The translations under genes and the position numbers were made by a program. 64,000 nucleotides of DNA from Taeniopygia guttata (taxonomy: Eukaryota > Chordata > Aves > Passeriformes > Estrildidae): the NCBI RefSeq assembly GCF_048771995.1, contig NC_133032.1, positions 19,731,001 through 19,795,000 on the forward strand, given 5' to 3'. This document shows, one piece after another, positions 45,419 to 57,900 of the stretch. The number at the start of each line of letters is the position of its first letter. Within the stretch, counting starts at the first letter, position 1. Below the pieces are notes generated by a model. The model was not told the DNA's origin. It saw only the letters and a list, made by a program, of their open reading frames with translations, and searched no databases.

Positions 45419-48400
45419 TAGCTTGGTGGGCCAGACCTGTGGAAGAGGAAAGGACATCTCTGGTTAGCTGAAATATTTCACTTCAGTTTTTAAAGTGTAC
45501 AGTCACTTTTTAAAAGTTGTCAAATTTTTGAATGAACAGATGTAGAATTTAAAAATCAGTTTAAAGTGCTTTGTAGTGCTATATTTTTGGTAGATTATTT
45601 TTAAAGAAACTATTTCACAGAGATGTGTAGGGGGAAGAATACTGCCACTGTTTTTCATACTCTTAAAAATTAAGGTTAAAATGTGTCCTATGTTTTAGCA
45701 CATAAGGATTACCCTTTCTCAACACTCATTGAAGCAAACTTAAACTGCTGTGACAACTAATATTTTAACTGTATTCATGTGCTTTGGCATGTTTCAAGTT
45801 TCTTTGCCTTATCATGCAAAACCCCTATTAAAGACTATTAAATCTAATTTCCTTGAAATAATTTCTTTAGCAATAGCTATACTCTGAAAGGAAGTGTAGC
45901 ATCTTATTGTACTTTTTACAGATAATTTTTTTTTCTGTTTTCTTTATGCAGTCATACTTATGCTTTCAGACTTTCCAGTGAATATAGGGCATAACCTAGA
46001 AATGGCCTGACTTGCCATACTGCAGAAAGAAGGGATAGCAGACAAGTGAGTGAGAAAATAATTTAAATGCTAATAAATCTGGCCCAAGCAAAGGTGTTTA
46101 CCAAACATGAAGGGAAGGAATGTAGTTTGGAATTACAATGAGAGATCAAAAGATGTCTGAAATAGGATTGCAAAAGGAAATTAAAATATGTATGTTAAAG
46201 TGTAATTAATTTAATTAAAGGCTTTGTAAAACAGATACAGAAGTAGGCACAGAAATGGATGAATGTTTGAGATGAGCAGCTGATGTAATGTTCAAACATG
46301 TTAATAAAAATATGGCAGATTTTCTCTGCCAAGAGTGAGAGAAATATAACTACAAAGTGCTGATCTGTGGAGACAGAGAAGGGCTAGGCAGAGACACACA
46401 GGGATTCTTGAGAGGTGTCTTTGCCAGAATTTCCCTCGTTGCTGGTGTGTCTCAACAGAGCTGGGGCAAACTCTTGTTAATAAAAAGACACTTCTCCTGT
46501 CTACATCTGCTGCAAGGCCCCTTCATGAGCTGCTAAAGAGTGGCCTGACTGCTGTGAGGAATGTACCTGGAACACAGAGGAGGAAGGAGTTCTGGCTTAC
46601 TAATGTCAGGACTGGATTTGGTACTATTTGGCTCCAGCTCACCTGACTATGGGGAGCAGAAAGGGATCAAACACCTTTCTTGTCATCTCTAAAAGGTGAC
46701 CAGTCTCTGTAGAGGTGGTTGTGTCCAAGTCATGGATGGTGGTACTTTCTGTGCTCCAAAGAGGAGCTGTGAGTGCATCCTCCTCGAATCACCAGGGTTT
46801 AAGCTGGTATTTTGTGGCTCCCTTTAGTGCAGCTGTGGCCCAGGACAGGGAGGGTTCTGCTTCTGCAGTGCAAGGACAAGAAAATATTTGGCCTTACTCT
46901 TGCTGTTTGCATCTCAGCAGCTATTTTCAGACCAAAAGTGATGTGTGTAAATTGTTTCACCCTCAAAGTGAGAAGAGGTAGTTTTGCCAAAATCAACAGC
47001 AGGTTTCAAAGCCTTCCAGGTTCCCTGGAACACAAAGGCTGACTCAGAGCCGTGACTCACCATCAGGAAGCAGAGGGGGGGGCCCTCCTTATCTGCTTTC
47101 ATATCTGGGGTGTGGGAACCAGCAGAGGGGTGGAGTGGGGAGGGGTGCGTGTCGGTGGGAGAATAGAGGAAAGGTTAAATATTATGACAGCTTCCACTTC
47201 TTTGGAAAGCAATTTGGAAACAGTCATCCTTTCTTATGTCCTCCACGGCAACTGGAATTGTTTTAATAGGCAAAGCATGGGAGCACTGTGGATCCATTGA
47301 CAGCTGGACAGTAAATCAGTCTCTGGGTGAATTCTTCATGTGCAAAGAGATAGATTAATTTCTAGTTTTAGAAGTGATGAGAGTAACTCCAGGTACAGAG
47401 GGAATTGTCATTGCTAAGTTAGTGATGACTCTGGGCTCTGTCATTCTCTTCTGCCTGGTGCTATTTACTGTCACTGACTTGTGAGCAAGATATTGCAGGA
47501 CTTTTGCACCTGACTTTCAAAAGGCAACTTTTGTGCCTGGATAGTAAAATGAGAACTTTCACTGAGGCTTCTTAAAAGAACCACATCTCTCTTGGCAGAG
47601 GTGCTAAAGGATGCAGAGACTTTCCTACCCTTAGGCCTGTCTACTCTATGTGCTTCTATCAGTCCTCCTTGGCTTTGAGAATAAATAGTTATTTCAAACT
47701 TCAGAAGATGCTTAATGGTTTTTCTACTTTGATTCTAGGCAACATTTTTCAATTATTTCATCGCTATCCTTGTTACTGGCTTTCTGACAAACTGTCCAGT
47801 GCCTGGTCAGCCCTCAGCCTGCAGCAGATGTTCCTGCATTGTTCTTTAGTGGGCTGGACATCTCTTCCCTCCTAGCTCTACAAATGAAAAGGTTTTCTGA
47901 CCTCATTGCTTATGTCTCAGGAGGAATGACCCTCACTCTCTTGGCATGTCCTGGATTAGCTTTGAGTGCTCAAAGTTTTCTTTATGGCCTGGCTCGTGCT
48001 CTGCTTGCCGGGAGCTGCCCAGGTGCCCATCTCTTCCCAGAGCCCTCTGCTAATCTGCCCCAGACCCACTGCCAGGCTGTGCAGGCTGGGCTTTCCCTTC
48101 CTTCTTTCCCTGCCTCATGCAGAACTATGTGTCTAGGATAAATGAGGGTGGTGATTAAAAAAAAACCAACCAAATACACCAAAGGAACATTTCTTCCTTC
48201 GGCTGAGCCCCAAGGAGACAGATGTTCCTGTGAAATGTCTGCTGCAGAGCAATCCAAAGAAGTGACTGCAGCTTGAACTGGTTTGGGTGTACCTGCACAA
48301 AATTAATTTGCCGGAGTAGCAACTGAGCCCTGGCCCTGTGTGTTTGGCCCAGGCTGCCACACAGACTCTGCAGCTGGGGCCAGCTCTCCTGAAACAGCCC

Positions 48401-51400
48401 CTGCTGTGCTCCCCAGCCAGGCTGGGATGGAGATGGACCCTTGGGTACCCTTTGGGGCAGCTGTTTCCTTGGCTGCCCCTGCTAACAGCTCTAGCTGATC
48501 CTACTGATGAAAAGAGAGGGAGAAACAGAAGAGGAACACATCCTTTTTATACAAAATTTGGTTCAGCACTGTGTGATGCTTTTTGCAGCTCAGTATGCTG
48601 GGACAAGCAGCCAAGGATTTGCTGCTGTTGTGTTATTAGTGGTCACATTTGGGAGTGGTGCAAATGGCTGCACAGGTAAAAGGGAGTGGTGACTTTGGTC
48701 ACAGCAAAGTAAACTCTAGAAGGTATCATCTGTGCTTTTCCTCAGACACCAGTTTTGGATTCACAGCACTAGAGTTACCTGATCATCTACATTTAGTGTG
48801 CATAAGTAGATGTGAAAATTCTAAATTTACATGTGGTATGTTTTAGATTCCATCTCTCTTGCAGAATTCACTGAATAAAAGTATGTGCTTTCTAGCATAA
48901 AGTCAATTTTGTGAGCAGCAGTGCCCTCCAATCAAGGCACTCTGTCATGCTCTGTCCCAAGTACCAGTGACCTCAGCTTTTGGACTTTTTTTTCAAAAAG
49001 CAGTGTACAGTCCTGTGCCATTTTCCCTTTTTTTAATTCAAATTTTCTACCAAAAAGAGTCTTGTTGAGAGCAAGGAGAAATACGCATTTTAAGAAAATT
49101 AGTAACTTTCTACCTTCTTTTTCAGGTCTTCCAGACACTTCCCTTTTCAAGTCCTATTCCTTCCTTTTCTTGATCCTTTGTTGAACATTATAATCCTGTG
49201 TTTATATCTGTCTGTTGCCATAGAAATAACTGTTTCCAACTAAGCTTGAAACTTTCTTGAGCGATAAAAGAAAAGGTTATTCCTTGTGATTGTTTCATCA
49301 GTGTGAAAATAAAAAGTCTCCAGATGGATGTCTCTTCAAAGGTCAGGAATTCAAACTTCTCTACTACAAGATGAAAGAAGTGAGGTCCTTCCAGTGGCAT
49401 TACACTTCCCTTTTCCCAGGCAGCAGGTCTGACAGTGCTTCTGCATCCTGCCTCCCCAGCCTGCTCCAGCTCTGCCTGGCCAGGGCTGAAGGATGGGTGA
49501 AGCTTCCTGCACATCAGAGCTCTGCTGTTGATAGCACAAACCACTAAAGGCACCAGCAGCCCTTTCAAAAGAGCTGCTGTGGCCAGTGCAGTGTCAGTCA
49601 CTCTCTGCTGACTGATTTGAACAGGCTCCTGCCAGGGCATGTAAGGGGTGACTCTCCTGTCCCCGAGGCCCTCATGCTTGTTTGCCTCTGCAAGTCCCTG
49701 TTTGTGTGCACTGCTGTGCCACTCTGCCATGGACACTCACTTTAAAATCTAAAGCTAATGTGTTGCATTTGCCTTAATGCTCCTTTTGGGATGTGTGACT
49801 GCAAACTACCTCATCATTTAGATAAAGAAGAGCTACAGGGGGAAAATCACAGTGGCACTTTTATTTAAATCCAGGTGACATCTCACCTGTCTTTTTGATT
49901 GGAACGAGCGGTGAAACAGGGTGTGGTTTTTGGATTTTTGGTAGGTGGGATTTTTTTTCATTTAGCTTATTAAAAATGTTATTTTTATGAAGGAGGGGAT
50001 TGTTCAACCCTCTTTTCCATTGTAGGGAGAAACAAAGCAAAGAATTGTACAAAACAATGCAAATTTAAAAGGAAGTTTGGGGCTGCTTGGAAGGCTGCTT
50101 TACATCCAGTGCAGTGTGTGGAAACCATGGTCACCCTTGTGTAGAACAATCTCTAATTCAGCAGCTACTTCATAAATAGGGCAGTTGTAGCTGTGCTACA
50201 GCTGAGTACCAGTAGATTCTTTGGTCTGCTAATTTCAGATAATCCTTGTCACTGAAAAATAAACCAAGCCCCATCCTGGTGGGCATGTGCAGCTGTGGGT
50301 ACCCCTTCATATCACTGGTCTTTAAAGCACTAAATAATGAAGTTTTTTCTTCCGTGCTCTTTCCTGAGTTTTACTCTATATCTTCTCCCTCATCTCTCTA
50401 ATGAAGCCCTACCAAATTTTAATACTCCACCTGTTCACTCTCTATTCTACCTAACTATTCCTTAGCATTTCTTCTTGAAAACACTTGAGGATCTGAAATG
50501 TGGGTTCAAAATTTCAATAGTCCTGCACAGCTGAAAACTTACAATAACATTCTTAGGTATAATAAGCTCCATAGCCATTTAGAGGGTAAGTAAATATGCT
50601 GTTTATGGGTCAGCTAAAGAATAGACATTTTTTAAAGGTCATAAATAATTCAAAGACAAAACAAGCAATGAAAAAGATCCTGTGCTAATCTAAACTTCTC
50701 CTTATATTAGACCCAGATTTAACTCTCATTTTAAAATTGTCTGCACTGTAGCAACTCAGTGTTCATATAGATGGCATACAGGAAGCTAGAAATGTGATCA
50801 TTTGAAAACTGTATTAAAAAAATCAGTGTGTCACCTTGGATGGTCATGATAATCTGTTTGGATGTTCCTCTGCAGTTTCTATCTCCATTGTTCTGTGTAA
50901 CTCGACCAGTCTTTAAAACAGGTAGTTAATATATTTGAGTTAAAGTCCCCACAACCGTGTGACCAGTCTCCTGTGATGGGTGCTACAGCTTCAGGTCTGG
51001 GATGAAAAAGCTGCTGAGGTGCAGCAAGCCCCAGGGAGTGCAGTGCTCCAAAATGTTGGGCACTTTGTTATTCCAAACACACTCATGCCCTTCAGTTTTA
51101 TTTGTGGGTTTTTTTCTCTGTGTCCTGGTATTTCTACTTGTGAAAACTCTTCTCTGCATGTGACATCTTACATAAATGCTTACAAATACTTACATAATGA
51201 CAACATGGACAGAGGTTGAGCATTTTCAAAATTTTAATCACATCCAGAAGCATCTGTTTTACTCTTATTCTTTGCCTTGTGTTTGTGACAGAGTTAGGAA
51301 AAGGAACAAAAAAGGAGGTAAGGAAGGGATGGGAAGAGGGTAGGAGTGACAGCAGGAGTGGGAGAAGTGTGCAGTGCTTCTGGTCTGGTTGCTTCAGGTT

Positions 51401-54012
51401 GTGCCCAAAGAGGTCTGTCCTTTTGCAGAGCAGAACGTGGTTTTGCTGTTGAATTTGTATCCATAACCATACTGACCTTGAAATATCCAGATGTCTCCAT
51501 ATTTCATGTTCTGGTCTTGGAAAAACAAATTGAGAGTGTTGGGAAACAATTGTTTTAGCACATGCTCGGCAGTAACAGTTGCTTTCCATAATTTTAAGTG
51601 ATAGCCGAGCTCTTTGAGATGTGCATGTGTTCAGGTTTGGGTTTTTTGAGAGTACTGACCTCTTCAGAAGCAGCAGGATGTTGGGATCCACACTGATTCC
51701 TAATTTGACTATCAGCCACAGAATTTTTTTTTCCCCAGGAAGTTTTTCATCAGCTATGTCATAAAGACAAATCTGCTCTGACTTGATAAAAAATTAGTCT
51801 GAACAGCAGCAAGTGTAAATGATGAGAAGCAGAGCTGGCTGGTCTCCAGCTCCCCTTCCTGTTTTCCTCATTAATACTGATTTTTGGGTAATGTCTGACT
51901 CCAAAGCAACTCCAAAACATCACAGTAATGACCAAGTCCAACAAGGCTAGGTTTTAATCTTGTCTTGTGTCTAGAGAGGGACAGATCCGTCCTTTCAAAC
52001 CTGAGGTAAGTGCAGAATGAGGCTACGACTCTGGCTGCCTGTTCCTAATGATCTCCTGTAAAGAAAACAGATGTTGAATACAGATTTTCTTGGAAGAGCA
52101 GTATAGCAGTAATTTAACCGGCTGGAATTTAGTTATAGCATGCTGACCTTTAGCAATCCTCTCATAATTTATAGTAGCTTTCTGGTTAAACACTTGCTTG
52201 GATGAAACCTTCTTCCTTTATCTCCAATTTTGAACTGAAAACCCTTACATGAATGTGAAAATAAAGTTTTCATGGTTTTTGTTCCTTTATAGATTCAGTT
52301 TCCTAAGTATCTACAAGAAAATGAAAAGCAAACATTTTCTGGGATAATTAAAGCCAGTATTTGAATAAGTAAGGGAAGAAGTCCTATAAAAATATGCAGT
52401 CGGAAGCAAAAATTGAGGACAAAAAATATATGTTGCAAACCATAAGTTGAAATATTTATCTCAGCTTGGAAAGCTCTGGGAGGATGATGTCTGATTGAAG
52501 GAGAGGCAGGAGGAATCCTGATTTCTGCTTCCTGGCCTGACTTAGCATTGACTTCTTGTGGAGCTCAGTCTGCAGATGCAGTCCCTCCACTGATGCAGAG
52601 GCTGGTGCCCAGTTCTTTGGGAGTTGGCTTCTCCTAGTTAGGGCTCAGGGTCACCTGCCTCTGCCAGGGGCTTCTGTCCCTCTGCCATGGAAGTGGGAAG
52701 TTTGAAGCTGCACAGACAGGAGCTGCCTGTCAGCAAGCAGCGGAGGGTGGCTTTTTCCTGTGGCTTCAGATGTTGCTGAGGTGGTGCTTGAACTGAACCC
52801 TTTGCATGGGAGCAGGGATTGAATCATGGCAGCAATCAGTGTGCTGCCCCTTAGACTGTGGTTCTGTCCCTAAATAGAAAATTCTGGAAGAGAATTGTAG
52901 TAAACACTTGACCTATTCCTCATTTCGCTTATAGTTAAATATTTAGTATAGAGTAACAATTTTTAAATGCTTTTCTTGTGGATCACAATTGCCTTAATCA
53001 TCTGGATTTTCCCAGTGGAACCCTAAAGGACACAGTTGTGTCCTGGTCATCCAGATTTCAATTTTAAATTCCCCTGGAAGCTTTAATTTGTGTTGTTCTT
53101 CGTAGGGAGGTGAGCATTGAAAATGCAGTTCTTAATCATGAAAAACTTTTGTTTAATTTGTGGATAAGCTGTACCATGCTGGTTTTTAAAATGCCACTTT
53201 CAACGGGATACAAAGGAGCCCTTGGTTCCTGTGACAGCTGGACTCATTACCAGAGGCACAACTTGTGCTTCTGCTCATGGGCATGGCTACTTACCAACCT
53301 AAAAGTGCCAGCTGAGAGTATGGTAAGGTCAGTAATTCATTATTTTGTAAATTGTTTTGTTACTGGGGCTATAAAAGGTGTTTCATCCTTCAAGCCGGGG
53401 TCAGTTTGTCACAAAAATACCCTGAGGTGACAGGAGGCTGAAAAAGGTGATTTTTAACTTCCTGTGCTTTCAGCAATAACTTCCAACCCCGATTTACAAA
53501 GCACAGAAGAAAAGAATCTGAGGAATGTACTCAATGGCTATTGAGCAGAGCCCAGCTCCTTTCATTGAAAGTAACCAAGTAAGGCTGAAAGCCGGAGCTC
53601 TGCCCTCCCCTGCCAGGGCAGGCGGCCGGGGAAGGGCTGCTTGGAGGGGTGCCCTGCCCTCCTGGTGAACCCCTCACCAGCACGGGGCTGGGGGAATGCA
53701 TGGATCCATTCCCCTTGAAAGGGGAGGCAATCTCTCTCCTTATGTTTGAAGTATTAAAGCACTATTGTTCTGCATTCATTTTGTGCCGCTACTGAAATTT
53801 TTGGGCACGCAAGAGTGAAAACTTGCATTGTAGAGAAATGCTGTGTTAGCTGAGGCTGCTGTAGGAGCTGCTGCATGTGCTGTTTCTGGGAGAGGAGCCT
53901 GCAAGAGCACAGCCAGCGAGCCCTGCTCTGTGTGATGTGACCTTGAGGTCTCTGGCATACAGAGTCAGATGAGCAAATTAGTTCTCTGCAGTTGGGATTG
54001 AGTTAGGAATAG
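45416..54012. other. Intergenic DNA, gene desert
   Basis: No supported exon. Composition alternates between AT-rich stretches (45.4-46.3 and 50.3-50.9 kb) and moderately GC-rich ones (46.7-47.2, 47.8-48.5, 49.4-49.7, 52.5-52.9 and 53.6-53.7 kb). Open frames of 100-185 codons (minus 49188-49736, minus 51134-51691, plus 53110-53430) show no recognisable domain and read as chance. Confidence 0.6.
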
Positions 54013-54013
54013 G

Positions 54014-54264
54014 GGGGTTTTAAACTAAAAGAGGGTAGAATGAGACTAGATACGAGGGGGACATTTTTACAGTGAGGGTGGTGAAACAGTGGATCAGACT
54101 TGCCAGAGAGCTGAGAGATGCCCCCAGCCCTGGAAACATTCAAGGTCAGGTTGGGCAGGGCTCAGAGGAACCTGTTGTAGTTGAAGTTGCCCCTCTCCCT
54201 GCAGGAGAATTGGCCTAGATGACCTTTAAGGTCCCTTACAATCCAATTCATTCTAGGATTCTAG
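54014..54264 (+). mobile_element. CR1 LINE, 5'-truncated 3' end
   Basis: The last 250 bp of a chicken-repeat-1 family LINE. Recognisable blocks in order are TTTTTACAGTGAGGGTGGTG, GCCAGAGAGCTG, CCCTGGAAACATTCAAGGTC, GGTTGGGCAGGGCTC, GGCCTAGATGACCTTTAAGG and the 3' terminus ATTCTAGGATTCTAG, a mutated form of the octamer-type repeats that end CR1. It is truncated at the 5' side, as most CR1 copies are, retains no reverse transcriptase sequence, and is visibly diverged. The insertion is therefore old. It is the only clear interspersed repeat in the window. Confidence 0.93.
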
Positions 54265-57199
54265 AGAACATTAGGTTTTGCCTGTAATGGAGAATGGCCT
54301 GTAATAACATGGGAGTTTATATTTATTTAAGAACTATTAAGTGCTTCATTTTTATATCTTAAGACTTAGAAGAAACAGAGGAACATGTGACAAGCAAACA
54401 CTTCAGTACCTGAAGTTAGATAGGCGTGCTGCTAAAAATACTTAGCAGGGATGGGAATTCTGCACAGCATGGGCTGGGGAGAACCTCAATTTGCCCTGGC
54501 AATATGAGCAACCTTGTGTGGACTTTGCCATGTGTGGTGTGGTAAGCTACAAAAGGGGGCATTTCATCCTGTGAACGTAGGTGGGATCTCTAGTATAAAT
54601 TGGTGCTGAATGTGGTTCATTAAAATATTTCAGTGAAATTAGGAGCATGTTAGGCTGGTGTGAGAAATTTAATTGAGGTATAGGACAGGAGCATGCACGA
54701 TAACACAAAGTCAATTTGCCCAGGTTGGAGAATGTTACAAACAGCCATACAAACTGTACCTATAGCTGTCTTTTTACAGAGCTATTGCTGCTTTTGTCAC
54801 GGTCTGAGCTTAGCAAGATTTTTCACTGCTCAGAAAGGCAATCTGCATTCGCCAAAAAATTAGCCAGGGTTAAAAATTTATTGTACTCAGTTCTTGGACT
54901 GAATTGTTCCTGAGGGACTACCTGTGAAACTGCTGTCTAAGCAATAACATTAAGCAGAAGAATCTAAAGAAAATAACGTAAATTTATTTAATTGCCTTGC
55001 CAAGTTCCCTCTCTCATGAAGGGATTCAAGTCCCTATGAATGATTTGCACTGCATACATGTTGATTTACACCCAAGCTATGCTCTGAAGTAAGTTAACCA
55101 GACTTCTGTGTGGGCAGGGAGCGCGTCTTTCTGCTCTGCTTGCAAGCATGGGCAGTAGGATAATGTGCATCAGAAACCAGGACCCACATGAAATGTAATT
55201 GCAATGCAGTTTGCATCGTTTGCATCACCTATCCCATGGACTGTGGTGGGCCACCTACATAAATAACAAAGGCAGTGTAAAGTTATCCCCTGTCTTGGGG
55301 TGTCTGTGTAAAAGCATTAGCTGGTGCACAGTGGTTGTGTCAGAATGCATCAGAAATTCAAATTATCTTTTATAACACACTGAGTGTAAGAGTTAGCTTT
55401 TCACTGCCTCTGTAGCACTGCCATGGCAGTGACTGAGACGTTGCCTTCGCCAGAGGCCATGTTATTACCCTAAATAAACTTAACTGGGAACTGCAGTGTC
55501 ACAAAAACAAAGTGAAGTTCATCTGGATCTCTCCCACTAATGCCCTCTGCAGCTGTGTCTAAGCAGTGAATCACAGAGGAGGAGAAGCACGAGGGAAGTG
55601 GAGAGCAGGAGCTCCTCCAGCGGGAGCTGCCTGTGCTGGCTCCCCTGTGCTGGGGCCATTTGTGGCAGCTGCTCCTCAGCTGTGGCCAGTGAGCAGAGCA
55701 CTGTGGCCCTCAAGGACGCAAAGGTCTGACAATCCCATCAAATCTGTGTATCCATTTCAAAAGTGGCAGAGCCATAGACAGAGCCTGGGCATTTGAATTC
55801 CTGTGAGATTTGTTAGGACAGTCCATAAGTGGCTGCAGAAAACTGGGTCCTGTGTTGCTGAGCTTCTGGATAGACAAAGATCCTTCCAAGTGATCCTACT
55901 GGTACTATGAGAAGAACAGCCTTTGAACAGAAGCTAAAAAAATTTAAAAAGGCAGTGCAGCACAGTTAAACCTTGTCTGGCCAAATTCTATTACTGAGAT
56001 GTTAACAGAACTGTAAAGAAAGAAACACCTAATCAGTCAGAGGAAGAGACTGCATTAAAAAGACACCTCTATTAACAGATTTTTAAGAAAACAAGGAGTG
56101 GGGGAGATGATTTTGGTTAGTCCTTTTGCCTGTCTTTCCTCTAGTGTTGGCTCACATTTCTTGCTGGTTTGGTGTTTAGAGCATCAGACTTGTTGTCATA
56201 TCCTTGAAGCTTAAAAGCAAATGGGAAATTAGCAGTCCCAGTCCAGACCTTATTTCCTGTGCTACAACACAGAGAAAACTCAAGGGACCTTTAAGGTCAA
56301 TAAAACATACATTCTTTATCCCTCTGTTTAGAGGGGTTTTCTACTTACTTGCTCAGCCTCAATGTTGGCAGCTGGAACTGCATATACATATGTACATATT
56401 TTATCTTGGTCTTTGGCTTTACCCTTCATGAATGGTCAGCTCTACACTTCTGTCCTAGGACAGGAAGTGCACTGAGGTCTGTAGATAAAGGAAACCTACC
56501 TGTTGCTAAACAGACAAAAAAAACCATAAAAATCTTGTCTAGAGCAGAGCATTGGTGTTTCTGAAAGGGTGCTAAGGTATAAAGGCAGGAGAAACTGCTG
56601 AAGGGTCTCCTTTCTCTCTGCCTGTCCCATCTGACTCTCCCCTGGGCTGAATGAGTCCCTACACTGTCCACTTGTGCCAGGGATCTGATGTGGCAAAGCC
56701 TGGCTCAGGACCTTGTGTTTCTCTGGCCCCATGTCTGCTGTACCAGTGACCACGTGCAGGTGATGTGATGTGGGGGATGTAGACCAAACATGGAAGATGT
56801 CCCCTCAGGACAGCAAAAAGGGCAAAAATGGGCATTTCTGCTTTGCCAAAAAAGTTTCAAGGAGCTGGAGTGACATGAATATTGACAGTCATAGAATTTT
56901 TAAATATAAAGTTATCCTTAGCTAAGTTTCTGCTGGAAAGAAAAATGTGTCGGGAAAAGATCTTTGATTTTCTTTTTACAACATCCATCTTAGAACAGCA
57001 TAAAACTGACATGTTTAATCCCAGTAAAATCAACTACTGGGTGAGCTAGGATGATGATATTGTCATATGCAATAACTCTGACAAAGCTGATGGAAAAGTG
57101 GCTCTTGGTTTAATGGAATAAACTCAGTTTTCTCCACTGGTACTATGTTGTGCTCTTTTTAAGCAGAAGACAAAGAGTTCTCCAGCATTTGTCTTCATA

Positions 57200-57900
57200 G
57201 TTGCATATTTATGATCAAGTCTCTTGAATTCAAACTTTACAGTTTGTTGTACCTAAGTGAAACTCCATAAAACTAGATAAGGTAGCTCCTCCAACTTTTT
57301 TAATAGGAATTTTTAACTGTTACGGATGATGATTATACTGATTTATTAAAAAATGGTATACTTTTACCAAGTGTCCTGCTATCTAATTTATTTCCTACAA
57401 GGCTGTCTAAAAGCCCTCTGAGGCAATTTGAGTAAAACTTGCTAACCAGATTTGAAGTGTTGCACTGACTTAATTGAATTATTTGTAGTTTGGATAATTA
57501 TTTGAAATCTCATCTATCTGGAATGAATAAGTAACATTACTAATTTCATAAAGGTTGTATGGCCTCTCTTGAAATGGTAATTCTTCACTGTTACTTTTGA
57601 AGTATCTGTGGTAACAGCCAAATAAACATACAATTTATGATGTCACTTAAAACTATGTTAATTTACTGGCCAACTTCAGATTTTAGTTTAAAATATCTGG
57701 TAGCACTGGAAAAATATACCTATTTGGCAAACTGTCAACTTTTTTTCTGGGTCAATGCTCATAAAAATATATTTTATTTACCAAGATTAAACAATAGCAG
57801 TTTGTTTTCCATTTGCTATCATAAAACAATCGTGGCATGAAATCTGGTACATTCTGCTAAGAAATATAGGTCAAATTAGTTCATTTATTTCTGTCAACTC
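57200..57900. promoter_or_regulatory. Candidate conserved non-coding block
   Basis: About 0.7 kb of CpG-poor, repeat-free AT-rich sequence carries many homeodomain and TALE-like words, such as CTTAATTGAATTATTTG near 57470 and GGATAATTATTTGAAAT near 57493. It is the most enhancer-like stretch in the distal third of the window. Confidence 0.25.

Noticed and set aside
49188-49736. 182-codon minus-strand frame
   Set aside because: No family resemblance, no splice or promoter context, and mixed low-complexity composition; taken as chance.
51134-51691. 185-codon minus-strand frame
   Set aside because: AT-rich surroundings, no recognised motif or initiation context; taken as chance.
56283-56302. 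CR1-like word GGGACCTTTAAGGTCAAT
   Set aside because: Only one short word matches; the adjacent sequence has none of the other CR1 3' blocks.
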